Shown in pieces: positions 38,701-49,756 of a stretch of DNA of 64,000 nucleotides (within the stretch, counting starts at the first letter, position 1; every line of letters starts with the position of its first letter). The stretch comes from Sinonovacula constricta (Eukaryota; Mollusca; Bivalvia; Cardiida; Solecurtidae), in the NCBI GenBank assembly GCA_007844125.1, contig CM017558.1:25625344-25689343 (forward strand), given 5' to 3'. The position numbers and the translations under genes are program-made. The notes under the pieces are model-generated. The model made no database searches and was not told the DNA's origin. It was given only the letters and a program-made list of their open reading frames with translations.

Positions 38701-39906
38701 TTATCTGCAAGCATAGTTGTTAAATCCACTTTAACCACAAGCATGTTCTTAAAGGCATTGAAAAATGGGCTTTGACCATATCTGGCTCTACAGTTGTAAG
38801 TAATGGGGTTGAAGAAGGTAAGTGGGTATTGGGCAAGGATTAGAGTCATGCTGACAAATGACAGTGCAGTAAGCCCATGTGCAAAGAGTCTGACTTATTG
38901 TCTTATGATCTCTTCTCCTATGACATATATGTGTATATTACACATATAAGGTGTTTTATGATCTCTTCTCCTATGACATATATGTGTATATTACACAAAT
39001 AAGGTGTTTTATGACTCTTCTCCTATGACATATATGTGTATATTACACAAATAAGGTGTTTTATGACTCTTCTCCTATGACATATATGTGTTTATTACAC
39101 AAATAAGGTGTTTTATGATCTCTTCTCCTATGACATATATGTGTATATTACACAAATAAGGTGTTTTATGATCTCTTCTCCTATGACATATATGTGTATA
39201 TTACACAAATAAGGTGTTTTATGATCTCTTCTCCTATGACATATATGTGTATATTACACAAATAAGGTGTTTTATGACTCTTACAGCTGTGATCTCACAG
39301 CATGGTGTTATCTTGTGTGGTAATTCAAGAGATCATTTAAAGGACTTTAGCAAAAATAAGTTGTGTTCTCTGTTTTAAATCTTTCATCTAGCTAAAGTAA
39401 GCTATTTATTCTCGTCATGACAAAATACCTTAATATAGCTACTGCTTACATACATTATATTATCAAGAATTTCATTGATTTCTTTAGAAAGGCATAAATA
39501 CCCATTACTAAGTCCATGTTCTTTGTGCATGTTTCATTGTTTCTTGTTATTTTTCTTTCTGTTTGTATTTGTCTGGGTAAAATGACAGTGACATGAATTA
39601 AGAATTGAAATCATTTCTTACCTATTACAAGTATTTGGATAATGACATATCTTAATGTGACATGCAATCTCTTATCCACTCTCATTTATAACAATGGATG
39701 TTCAGCTTTGCAGCTTGTTCAGCTGGTTTGTGGAACATAAGTGATTCTGCCTGGTCATCATTCAATGATATTTACTGTTCTATTAAAATTAGGCAATAGA
39801 AAGCTATGCCTTGCTAAATTTTGTGACAATCTTTAGAGATTTGTACCTTTTAAAATCTTAAATTTCCTTGTTTTCTGTTTTTTGCAGATATACAATTGAG
39901 GTTTAA
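26690..39906 (+). CDS. SLC10A7: SLC10A7 (sodium/bile acid cotransporter family 7), 10 exons
   Basis: Multi-pass membrane protein of the SLC10 family; the vertebrate protein sits in the secretory pathway and affects calcium regulation and glycosaminoglycan synthesis, while its transported substrate is not settled. Exons: 26690-26783, 28641-28723, 29865-30001, 30972-31047, 31351-31389, 32573-32757, 33696-33796, 34685-34810, 38524-38671, 39888-39906. Phases join throughout; 1008 nt give 335 aa, against about 340 in human. Conserved blocks are seen: [10 protein letters not shown] after exon 2 start, [20 protein letters not shown] (111-130), [41 protein letters not shown] (from 274) and [13 protein letters not shown]. 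Hydrophobic segments are spread along the whole length, as expected for about ten membrane spans. Exon 8 ends inside the first unit of a huge minisatellite. An alternative last exon lies at 43055-43082. Confidence 0.95.
26863..26924. repeat. 31-bp tandem duplication
   Basis: Two adjacent identical copies starting acttttaattcgacttgtgc in SLC10A7 intron 1. Confidence 0.85.
26925..28640. other. SLC10A7 intron 1, remainder
   Basis: AT-rich intron. A small hairpin at about 28542-28581 has arms gtcaattaaga and tcttaattgac. No gene or transposon is recognised; open frames here are low complexity. Confidence 0.45.
28641..28723 (+). CDS. SLC10A7: SLC10A7 exon 2
   Basis: 83 nt, acceptor ttaattccag, donor gtaact. 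Encodes [20 protein letters not shown] and the conserved GISLKSE. Confidence 0.94.
29150..29600. repeat. Dispersed repeat fragment in SLC10A7 intron 2
   Basis: Contains reiterated phrases such as acaagagctagagctttggt, the gatatttggt motif and acatggccgccaggagcatg. The same phrases recur four to five times at 46.6-47.5 kb. The period is roughly 125-135 bp and diverged; it looks like part of a repetitive transposon tail. Confidence 0.6.
29865..30001 (+). CDS. SLC10A7: SLC10A7 exon 3
   Basis: 137 nt after acceptor tttttcag. Encodes [20 protein letters not shown], a strong membrane segment, and ends in phase 2. Confidence 0.93.
30972..31047 (+). CDS. SLC10A7: SLC10A7 exon 4
   Basis: 76 nt encoding the best conserved block of the family, [20 protein letters not shown]; donor gtgagg. 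Confidence 0.95.
31351..31389 (+). CDS. SLC10A7: SLC10A7 exon 5 (39 nt)
   Basis: A 13-codon exon, [13 protein letters not shown], between acceptor tattttgcag and donor gtaagc. It is in frame at both ends, so skipping would remove 13 conserved residues without a frameshift. Confidence 0.94.
31837..32362. mobile_element. Possible terminal-inverted-repeat element in SLC10A7 intron 5
   Basis: Left end caatagatagtttccatgtg and right end tgatgtggaaactatctatt are imperfect reverse complements over about 15 bp. The interior is AT-rich with no coding capacity and no second copy was noticed. No clear target duplication was seen beyond AT-rich flanks. Confidence 0.4.
32573..32757 (+). CDS. SLC10A7: SLC10A7 exon 6
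   Basis: 185 nt after acceptor ctctttaag. Encodes [20 protein letters not shown] and the segment ending [21 protein letters not shown] content is higher than in the flanks. Confidence 0.94.
33696..33796 (+). CDS. SLC10A7: SLC10A7 exon 7
   Basis: 101 nt after acceptor ctttttcag. Encodes [20 protein letters not shown]; donor gtaagt. Confidence 0.94.
34685..34810 (+). CDS. SLC10A7: SLC10A7 exon 8 (its end seeds the minisatellite)
   Basis: 126 nt after acceptor tttctttcag, ending in phase 1 at donor gtaagtc. Encodes a membrane segment and the conserved [17 protein letters not shown]. The last 26 nt plus the donor are the prototype of the 35-bp repeat that fills intron 8. Confidence 0.95.
34785..38318. 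repeat. 3.5-kb minisatellite derived from the SLC10A7 exon 8/intron 8 boundary
   Basis: About 100 copies. The common unit is 35 bp: tgtacacacaagtctcactc, then tgggtaggtcacatc. The first unit, at 34785-34821, is the exon 8 end and its splice donor (tgtacacacaagtctctcac, then tctaG/gtaagtcacatc; 37 bp). Units 2 and 3 (34822-34895) are also 37 bp and carry ctctttctccag or ctctttctctag; later units lose 2 bp. Every 35-bp unit keeps a gtaggt sequence at the place of the original donor. Variant units with ctctttctccaggtaggt or ctctatctccaggtaggt recur near 35088, 35124, 35370, 35546, 35590, 35728, 37408, 37795, 37930 and 38148. Confidence 0.95.
38524..38671 (+). CDS. SLC10A7: SLC10A7 exon 9
   Basis: 148 nt after acceptor ttgtattgcag. 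Encodes [20 protein letters not shown] and then [20 protein letters not shown]; phase 2 donor gtaggt. Confidence 0.94.
38899..39286. repeat. About 53-bp tandem repeat, 7 copies, SLC10A7 intron 9
   Basis: Units built on atgatctcttctcctatgac followed by atatatgtgtatattacaca and aataaggtgtttt; near-identical, with small length changes. Confidence 0.9.
39888..39906 (+). CDS. SLC10A7: SLC10A7 terminal exon, candidate a
   Basis: After acceptor tctgttttttgcag the phase-2 junction completes Gly and reads YTIEV then TAA. The strong pyrimidine tract and in-frame stop support it. It competes with candidate b at 43055. Confidence 0.65.
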
Positions 39907-40432
39907 TTATAAAATCCAACCTGAAACATGTCACAAGGTCCTACAATAATAATTATGTCCAAAGGTTAGATAATTATTGAATTATATAGTAGAGTGGCAT
40001 ATAGCAGTCATTGTCTGTTTGTTTACTATGCAAGTGATCTTTATCTGCTAAACAGTATATTTTATTGTGCAATTAGGAAGTAGGTTTTGGATTTGCCTGA
40101 TATATTACAGAATTATGCATTTAGAATTGCAGTTATCTAATCACGCAAGCTGTAGGCCTGAGTGATCGAATGCATAGCATCTGACTAAATATATCAGTTT
40201 ATTTTATTATGCTTTATATGTTAGAAAATTATTTATGGAACAATTCTGCTTTGTTATTTTGTTTTTTTGGTGAGCTTGTTGAAATTGCCGATAAGCATCA
40301 ACTGGTCATTTTTAAAACATTTATATATTGTATATTAATATAAACCATTTGTTAGATCTTATCAACATCAACTTAAAACAGTTTGGATTTTGAAAATATC
40401 TGAACTACTCACAAAGTTATTCCAAAATTCAC

Positions 40433-40738
40433 TGGACATGGTAGCGAATTGGTAGAGCATCGGCTCCAGGTACGGGAAACCCCTGGTTCGATCCCTGGTC
40501 GTGACATACCAAAGTCATTAAAAATGGTAGTGGTATAGCTCCCTTGCTGATGCTCAAGCAAATATAAGGGTAGATCCACAAATGGTTGGCCTGGGGTCAG
40601 GAGAATATGACTTGGTGGGGTATCATGCCAGGTGTTCATGGCATGCTATAAACAGTGAAGGCAGCACTATATCTGCTTCAAGTGAATACTGTCTCCAGAT
40701 AACTGAAATACTGTTGGTGGGAAGATAAACTCAATAAA
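40433..40738 (+). mobile_element. tRNA-derived SINE, family B, copy 2
   Basis: Head tggtagcgaattggtagagc (A box) and ggttcgatccc (B box, near 40485). A body with ctatatctgcttcaagtgaa follows, with the tail ctgttggtgggaagataaac. Confidence 0.87.
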
Positions 40739-41702
40739 AATATGCCAAAATCCATTTCTCTAATTTTACAGAATAATAATAGACACATTTTTAGTAAAAT
40801 GACGTCAGAAATACATCAGATAGACAGCACTAAAAATAACGTCATAATTTGCAATAAAAAGCACTTTAATAATGGTAACATCATAGGTAAAAGCTTGCAG
40901 TCCAGATATCAAAAAGCAAATGCAATAGGTTGGAACTACTTCTGTTTTCTTGTTACATACATTATTCTTTAGAGGAAATAATATACTTTCGTGTGCTGCA
41001 TGAAAGATTTCTTTTTTAACACTAAAAAAACAAGTGTGTTCAACCTTGATGCCATCTCGAATCAAACATTTTTATTCAGGTGCTAGTACAAAGAATGGCC
41101 TTTTCCCTATCTCAACATATAAGTTTTATTAAAATATATGAATGATAAACCCCCTTGCAAATTGTTTCCAAAAACTAATACCCCTAAGTAATTTTTGTCC
41201 AAATAGGCAATTTCATTGGTAGATATAATGCTTATTGTTTTCTGGTACAAAATTTTCATTGCTTACAAGTGAGCAAAATGATACATAAATGGAATGGTCA
41301 TTTAATTTAAAGTAAGTTGTTGTGGGCATACCATGCCTAAATATTATAAAATACAAGAATAACTAAAATGACTATCGTATTGGTCTCTCTTATCTACATT
41401 TTTTAACATCTTTTTGGGGATGCTAAAAATATGTCATCCTTTATTTAAAAAAATATTTGTTAAGTAGTTATTTAATGTATTATCATTAATTTAACAGTCA
41501 GATAGTGCTATGTTTTAATTTACATTTTGAAAAATTAAAGACTGTTCTCTATGAATGAAAGGATTTCAGACGAAGATAATTTGGAAATGGTTTGTAACAT
41601 GCTTATTATTCCATTAGATGCTTTATTCTTTTCTCAATCTGGTGGATATATACTAATGAGTTATTTTTTGTTTTAAGTTAATAGGAATAAAGACAATTTT
41701 TA

Positions 41703-42335
41703 GCTAACCTGAGCACAACGTGCTCAACGTAAGCTCTTCTGATACCAATTTGTTCATCGTTTGGCGTCAACAGTTTTGCTTGTGAACATGCCAGAGGCTT
41801 CAATTTTTATCCAAACTTGGTCAGAAAGTATTGGAAAAGTTCGTTATTGGGTCGCGTGGGGTCAAAAAGTAGGTCCCTAGGTCAAGTTTTAGACCTTGTG
41901 AACATGCTAGAGACCACCCTTATGGCCCAATATTCACTAAACATGGCCAAAATGTTTGCCTGCAAGAAATCTCGGGTGAGTTTGTAAAAAGTCATGTAAG
42001 GTCAAAAACTTGGCACTTGGTAAAATTTTAGAAGAAAACCTTGTGAAAATGCTTAGAAGCCACATTGATGGCCCAATCTTCACCAAACTTGGCCAGAATG
42101 TTTGCCAGTATGAAATCTTAGATATGTTTTGATGTGGATCATGTGGATGCAGTAGGTCACTAGGTAAAATTCTAAAAAATGTTAACAGCCCAGTGGCCAC
42201 ACTAATGGTTAAATCTTTACCAAAGATTTCTTAAGTAAATAACTCTTAATAACTTGACGCCAGATATGAGCCTACTAAAAGCCTGTGTCCTCAGGTAAGC
42301 GATTAAGAGACATCATGGCCCTATTGTTTAAATCT
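41703..42335. repeat. Dispersed repetitive element with internal about 130-bp repeats
   Basis: Begins gagcacaacgtgctcaacgt and ends near ctcaggtaagcgattaagag. Internally it repeats phrases such as tggcccaatcttcaccaaac and ggccagaatgtttgcc. It has no coding capacity. The style matches short repetitive elements common in bivalve genomes; the family name is not known to me. Confidence 0.55.
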
Positions 42336-43054
42336 TTTCATCTTTCTTTTTTTTTCTTTTTTCTTTCTTCAAATGTAGTAAAGATGCATTATTAAATGTG
42401 TGTATATGTTAAGCATGAAATTTCAAACAAACACCATTTAGTTTCTGTTGATTACCAGATCTGAAGTTTAGTTCATTGTTTATTTTATTGGGTACCCTAT
42501 TACATGCTTCATTATACCCCTACCCCTTGCTTTTTTCTGATGGAAATTATGGTTTGAAGTGGCAGCCACAAAATCATACACAAATATCCCTTTTTAAATT
42601 GAAATTAAAGGATCTAAGGTCAATATTTTCTTTGCTGGGTGCAGTTGTCCAATTATGTTCATGTTTATTTGTACGATTAAAGATTTTTACAAGGCTTTAA
42701 CTTAAATAATGATAATGTTGAAGATCTTTGATTATTTCCTTGCATATTGTTTTACAACTGTTTTCTTATTAGATGTTCAAAATTAACCATCCACAACAAG
42801 TGAGGTCTAATAACAGTGTTATAGTCTTTCATTAAACAGATCTTACTAATAGCAGATACAAAAAACACAGCTGAAAAATGTACATTAACTGCAGAATGTT
42901 GAACATGTCTATGTTATATTTACATGTTATAGCTGTTATTGTAAAATGTTATTTAACATGTATAACACTGATAATTGTTTTTTTCTCATTTATTGAATTA
43001 ATATACATGTGAATTATTCACATGCATGATTTTGTCTTTTTGACTTTTTTGTAG

Positions 43055-43082
43055 ATCTAAACAAACAAATGCTGCTGTTTGA
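43055..43082 (+). CDS. SLC10A7: SLC10A7 terminal exon, candidate b
   Basis: After acceptor tgacttttttgtag, the same phase-2 junction reads SKQTNAAV then TGA. The tail is polar and ends in Val, closer in character to the vertebrate C terminus than candidate a. Using it gives 338 aa. Candidate polyadenylation signals AATAAA follow at 44405 and 44451. Confidence 0.5.
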
Positions 43083-43231
43083 TATGGGAGAAACTATATA
43101 GTTCATACACGACCAGCACTATACCACAACAGGACTCAGCTTCTTCTACGACAGATATACTCACTCTACATGGCTTCTAGGCATGCAGTTGTGATATACA
43201 TGTACCAACAAAAGAGATAGTTTTTCAATTT

Positions 43232-43701
43232 TAAAGGTGGTATCCAACAGTTTGGGCCATGTTTTTCCTCTCAAAGAACCATTTAAATTATTGTTGCCTA
43301 AAAAAATCTTACAAAATGCTGATTATTGATGTCCTACATCTATATTAAAAGTGAAGCATAACACACCACTCATTATTACAAATATGTATTTCCTACCTAA
43401 GCCTGCACAGTTAGTTATATTTAAACTAAGAAAACCATGTGACCTGTAACTTTATATAATCATTTGAGTAATCCGCTCTTTTAATCTGTCTACTATCAGC
43501 AGATGTCATCATGTTTATTTATAGTTTTGGAAAGAATAGGAGTGATTTTTTCCAAGATTGCTAATGTTTTACAATTTAGACAATGTTCAAAATTGTCTTT
43601 TGTTTGACTTAGGTTTGACTATTTGCAGAAATTTGGCCCCAAATCCCCAAAACAATGTTTATGCGTATTTGGTAAAGACAAACTGTCAGATACCATCTTT
43701 A
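43232..43701 (+). mobile_element. Inverted-repeat element, family M1
   Basis: A 470-bp element with terminal inverted repeats: left taaaggtggtatccaacagt, right actgtcagataccatcttta; 20 of 23 positions pair. Non-coding interior. The family also occurs at 18.1-18.5 kb, and in part near 32.85 kb (gtgacatctgacaatttg) and 49.27 kb (ggtatctgacattttgcc). Confidence 0.75.
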
Positions 43702-46382
43702 TGGTGACTGTATAAGGTCCAAAGAATCATCACGTAGTTGACCTATGTTGTTCTCTAGTCACGTGCCAGAGGTTCTCTGCCTGTCGCCACATTGTGTTGG
43801 AACCACCTGGCTGCTGGCAGATAATGTTTACAGAACACTACTGGACCTTACTGTTTCAGACAGTATAAGAATGATTCCGTGCCTATTTCAACATATTACA
43901 TGTATGCATGTTTATTTGCTCTTTAAACCTTGACTACTCAAAGTAGATTTTATCCAAATTAGTTATAACATGTACCTATAGGTCCTGTTCTACAACAAAA
44001 TGAACAAAAACCTTGCCCTATTATAATTGTTTCATTCACTGTTGCATTTAGTTATACAAATAATAGGCTTTGTATATTCTCCTAGCGCCAGTTTAATATA
44101 GGTAAGGTACCATATAATTATTAAAAAACTAAGAATTTCAACAGTGGCCATATCAGTATTATAAATACCATGTAGTGTATTGCTTATGATGTTCTGTAAA
44201 CCAATGATGATGATTCTGTCGGCATGTTAATATTTTCACTCATGCATGTGCCATTTTATGCCTTGTGATGCCATCACAATTATCAGTCTTATATAATTAA
44301 GTAGACTCCACATATCTTATTGTTTATTTGTTAAATGGTTTGACCATGGATTTACTATTAGATGAAGAAACAGACGATTCTTTGAACTGAAAATTAAACT
44401 TTAAAATAAAATATGAAAATAGGCAAAGTTTCATATTTATTTGTACCATGAATAAAAGGCTTAATGGTGACAGACAATAATATATTATGTATATGAGTAG
44501 AATATGTATTAAATATGTGAGGGTGTAAAGGGATTAAATTGTATTAGTATTAATCAATGTAGTAATCACATTAGAGGTCTTCTTGGTTTATGTGCATCAT
44601 TATTATAGATGTAATAGTTTATATTTTGGTTTGCTTTGTGTTGTTGATTGTTAGAATTAAAAATATCTAGTTGTCACAGAGAGTGTTTGTGCCTGTAGAA
44701 CCAATAAAATGTCATTAAGGGTCATAGTGACAACAGAATTATGTTTTAGCATGTTGTTATGCCTTCTGTAATTTAATAATATAATAAATTGTTTTAATTT
44801 TAATTGAAAGGTGTTAATAAATTGTTTAAATTTTAATTGTAAATGTGTTTGTTCTTTAACATTGTTCATAAAAGCTATTCTTAGTGCTAATCCAAGTATT
44901 GAAAACCAGTCACAGGTCTTTAAACTTGTCATTTATTTCAACTTAACACATGTTTGTATTATTCTTTAATTGATATTCATGTCTACCTGTATCTTCTCCC
45001 TTGATGCAGTCAATTGATTTTTTTCTATTTTAGTGTTGTGATGCCATATTTAAAGTGAACTGATCACAGTTTTGCATTGGTTATGGGCACAAAGCACCAC
45101 ACAATCCATACCTTAAATATGTTAATTTTTGCATCACTATTGAGACAAAAATAATTGTGACATTTTTTGAACAACCATTTTTTGAAGAGCAGTCCGTTCA
45201 CAATCTGATGATAAGGGGTCAAAGTTTATTTCCAACATTAATTCTGGTTCTCATTATGGTTAAATAACGTTTTGCTTTTGAACAACAACAAAAATCCAAA
45301 TGTGATAGCTGCATTCAGTTCAAGGCTTCTAAATGTGATGTAGATGAAAGCCAATCAGGGTCACTTCATGGAAGGTAATTCCAGGGACCAATGGTGACAT
45401 CCTAGCTTTGTTTGGAACTCTCACAATTAGAAAAATATGAAAAGTAGATGGAAATTTGTTAGGTTATGTGTATAAAGCAAATATCTTACTTGTTATTATT
45501 TACTTGAATACCAAAATGGACGAAAATCTTACTTTTATAAACTTACAGTTTATTAATATTTACCACAAGTGTGTGGATTGATTTTGGATTCCTTTGTACA
45601 TTTGTTTGTATGTAGTATTCATGTTTCTTAAAATCAACAAACCACATATAATTGAGCATGTATCTGGGTTTTTTTTGACAGACACACGCACGCACACACA
45701 CACACACACAGCAGAAAATAAATTCTGCTACATTGGCCCATTTTAGTGCCATTTTTGCCCCAAAAAGTGATAAGAAAAAGGAAAAAAATACTTAAATACA
45801 ACTTTAAGACACAATATAACTTGAAACTACGGATATAAAATAAATCATGCCTAACCCAGCAGGCATTGGATTTCTAAGAGATTTTGGTTCTTTTAGATTT
45901 TCTATTTTTTGAATGGTGGTTAATACTGCATAAAGTTGATAATGGGAGATAGGCTTCTGATAATGAAGCAATTTCCATTATAAAACAATGTTTGAACTTG
46001 TACCATCATTGTTGTCTTCATTCTGTTGACCAATTGGATACTTCTTTGTGGAAGTATTATCGGTAGAATGCATAAATATTAATGTTTATTACGATTGTGA
46101 TTAGTGAAATCCTGCATGCATGAAACTACAGACGGTATGTACATCAAGTGTACTATTGAATCTCATTTCGAGATGATGTGAAGTTGTTAAATATTTATTC
46201 TTATTTTTCTGATTTTGTTTATGTACATTTTGTTGGTCAGCTGAAATAAAATATATTTACATATATAAACTTTTGGGAGATTCCATTTTTGAAATCCTGC
46301 TACTTTTATAACTTCAGAAGCAACAAACAGGGAATTAGTATGTTAAATTGAAAATCAAAATTATATTGATAAATGTTTTAAT
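43702..46382. other. SLC10A7 3' flank / possible long 3' UTR
   Basis: AT-rich sequence with AATAAA motifs at 44405 and 44451 and one near 46245. A CA/CG-type microsatellite lies at about 45681-45710. No coding sequence is recognised. Confidence 0.4.
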
Positions 46383-46550
46383 GTTAATACATATTCAGAG
46401 ACCAGTTAATCTCAGTTACAGTGCCGGCCTGTCACCACATTATGGCGGCAATGAATTGTTCGATTTGTTAATACATATTCAGAGACCAGTTAATCTCAGT
46501 TACAGTGCTGGCCTGTCACCACATTATGGCGGGCAATGAATTGTTCGATT
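46383..46550. repeat. 84-bp tandem duplication
   Basis: Two adjacent copies starting gttaatacatattcagagac, at 46383 and 46467, differing at very few positions (ccgg/ctgg; one inserted g). Confidence 0.9.
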
Positions 46551-46611
46551 TTATGCTATTTTGATTTGACAGTTGTCAAATCCAAAGAACAAATTAAGGC
46601 GTTTTTTCTCA

Positions 46612-47480
46612 CCTAAGTTGTGCTCAGGATGATATATTTATGTTTCCCAAGCGCCCGGCGTCCTTCGACATTTTTAAATGACATCTCCTCTAAAACCGCT
46701 GGGCATGATCCACACAAAAACATGTCAGTTTCAATATATGGCTATATAGGAAAACTTTGAAAGTCTTCTAGTCAGAAGCTACAAGAACAAGAGCTTTGAT
46801 ATTTGGTATACATGTTACTTGGGTGGCACTGTCTCAAGATTTTTCAATGAATTTTGATCTATAAAAAATGGCCGCTGGTGGCTGGCCATTTTCCCTATAT
46901 TGAAAAACTTCATGTCAGAAACAACAAGAATTAGAGCCTTGATATTTACTACACATGTTCCTGGGGTGGCCCTGTTTCAAGATTATTAAAAATTGATCCA
47001 TCAAAAAACATGGCCGCCAAGGACGTGGCTAATTTCCCTATAAGACTATATTGGAAAACTGAAAATCTTCTTTTCAGAAATCTCAAAACCTAGAACTTTG
47101 ATGTTTGGATTATATTCCCATTGGATTTCCCCTTATCATGATTGTTTAAAGTAATTTGATCGGTAAAAAAACATGACTGCCAGTGGCATGGCCATTTTCT
47201 GTATAAAGTTATATAGGAAAACTTCATGTCAGAAACTACGAGAGCTAGAGCCTTGATATTTGGATTACATGACACTTGGGTGGGTTTGATCTGGAAAAAA
47301 ATATGGCCGCCAGTGACATGGCCATTTTCCTTACAAGGGTATATAGGACAACATTGACATCTTCTGATAGAAACCACAAGAGCTAGAGCTTTCGTATTTG
47401 GTATACATATTTCTTTGATGGCCCTGTATCAAAGAATTCTAATCTGTCAAAAACTTGGCCACCAGCGGCGTCCCCATTAC
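46612..47480. repeat. Dispersed repeat with four to five about 130-bp units
   Basis: Starts with tcacctaagttgtgctcagg, similar in complement to the end of the 41.7-kb element, then repeats units containing gccttgatatttggattaca and catggccgccagtgacatgg. Related to the fragment at 29.2-29.6 kb. Confidence 0.6.
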
Positions 47481-49480
47481 GATTTTCAATAACTCTTACT
47501 GTTAAAGAAGCGTTCGCCGTAAACCGCAATGATATAAACATTATTGGAATAAAAGCGATAATTTAAACCGAATTCATTATTGATCTTATTTTGGCTTCAA
47601 GGAGTATCAAAAGTTAATTGTGCTAAGAAATGCATACAATTAAGCAAATTACAACACAACACAAATATGCAAGTGTTAAAGCACATTCAATCATAGTAAA
47701 ACCTTTATTGTCAGATTTAACTGATCAAACCTTTATACATGTAGTGAGATCAGATTAACTTAAAAAAGTTTACCAAGAAATAACAAAATAACATAACACA
47801 ACTATAAACACATAACTGAAATAACAAAGGCAATTTTTACTTGTCAAAACAACACACAAAGTCTCATTTTGTCAACAACGCACAAAGTCTCATTTTGTCA
47901 TCTCTTGTGTTGGGCCGAAAATGTAGAAAGTTGGCTAAGTGGGAATACACCCTTTGCTCGAAACCATATGCACGTGAATGGCGATTCATATGTAAACGGC
48001 CTTTAAAGAGGAACGCACTTCAGACTCGTCTGCATACTGCTAATGTGCGTTGCGTCAACACACGGTCAAAATGACCTGTGTGATTGCACTCGGTGTATTG
48101 TGGGTAAAGAAGTTCTTCAACATGGCTGTTATGAATACGGAAGTGATTACTAAAATGAACAAAACAAGTACGAAGAGGTATACAACAGATTATTTTGGCA
48201 TTTTTTTATACATTCTAATAGTTAAAATATGTTTCGTGCAAAAATTTTGAACTAAGATTTGTAAACGGTCCAGACTTTAACGTAGTGACGTCACACGCTA
48301 TGTATAATGGACATATTACTGTTTAACGAAAGCGAAAGTAGCAAAACTTGCTCATCGTATTTTTTTCCATTTATCTATAAATATCAAGACTTTAAAAGTT
48401 TCTGGACATAGAATAAGGCCTTAGAATATGGTTGTTTAGTCATTTATCTTAATTCAATGAATATTATAATCGAACGTATTTCCTACGCGGAACTATTTTT
48501 TATGTAGGCACAAATCTCAAATTTTGGGTGAGTTATGAGTCGTAGTATAGAGATGACTTAAACGTAGTGACGTCACGCTATGTATAGAATGGCTAATGTG
48601 ACATTAACAATGACAGATTCAATCGAAACACCTCGGATAATTCACGAATCATCTCTCGCATGTATGTAGGTAGTCGGATCGCCTCGGCCAATTTAATAAA
48701 TGAGATGATTCAATAAATGAGATTGCTTTTGTGACAGAAGTCAAAACAAAGATGGCAGCTAGGATGAAAGCTCACTACAGTATGAAGCTTGTAAAACTTC
48801 CGTTTGTGGCGGCTTCAATTTTAAATCATCCAGGTTTAATTTACTCACCACAGCAGACATTCGACTTCCGGCGAACAAAGCGATCGTGATTTCATTAAGT
48901 ATCATTGCACCAGATACATCCGAGAGATGATTGTTCCGAGGACGGAATAACCCGAGGAGTTCCGATTGTGACAAGATTGGCAAGTTCTCTGCTTTTTCTC
49001 GTGTGATATAAAAGCAATACAAAGCCTCGATTGTTATAGCGCTTTTGGTTCTTTTTTATTTATTTTCCCTTGTTAATTGTTGCTTCTGACCACTAAATTG
49101 CTCATGTAGTTTTGATGGAATGGATAAATATGTAGAATACTCTCCTTTACTAGGAAATACTTTCTGCAGGTTAAGGTACACCCACAACAACGATTTCTGA
49201 ATTAAAACACACACACACACACGAGAAAATATGAAAAAATATAGAAACACGGGAAGCGAACTAATTGAATGGAAAACCCCGGCATGGTTTGGTATCTGAC
49301 ATTTTGCCTGTACCAAAAACTAAACGTTACGCATGATTAAGGAAAATCTTGCAAAATCTGCTAAAATTCAAAGCGGATAACCCAGATAATTCGATAACGT
49401 TGTCTTAAAAGTAAGTGGTCAAGTGAAATACATCATGGGAAGACGTAATAAGTTGTCTGCTACACTTTTACGAAGATGTA
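47481..49480. other. Intergenic region, no confirmed gene
   Basis: Contains a short duplication (cacaaagtctcattttgtca twice near 47855-47900). It also has a 25-30-bp direct repeat built on acgtagtgacgtcac at about 48280 and 48563, and a partial family M1 element from about 49270. A possible first exon of a minus-strand gene at about 48868 is described in the findings. A short CA run lies at 49207-49224. Confidence 0.4.
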
Positions 49481-49756
49481 GAGATGGGGATTAGCCGACA
49501 TTTTTGCCAATACTGTGCAGCTACATTTCTATCATTATAGCACAAGGGCACTTATGAGGTGCCCAGGGACTGAACCCGGCCGGTCCATTATATTGACACC
49601 GACGAGTCAGGCGCAATGCTGTCCCCTTAGCCCCGAGCGTTAGCAGGGAAGCCATTACTACAAACTTTAAAGTCTATGGTTTGACCCGGCCGGGGTTTGA
49701 CCCCGCGACCTCCCGATCCGCAATCTGACGCTCTACCAATTGAGCTACTGAGACAT
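49481..49756 (-). mobile_element. tRNA-derived SINE, family A, copy 3
   Basis: Full-length reverse-complement copy. The tRNA-like head is at the right end (B-box region near 49690-49705, gccggggtttgaccccg in plus). The body includes acaccgacgagtcaggcgca and the end gggattagccgac. Confidence 0.87.

Noticed and set aside
38397..38849. 150-codon minus-strand open frame
   Set aside because: It is antisense to SLC10A7 exon 9, which is strongly supported on the plus strand.
48759..49022. 87-codon minus-strand open frame
   Set aside because: No domain or homologue recognised; only the small ATG-plus-donor portion looked interesting and is listed as a low-confidence finding.
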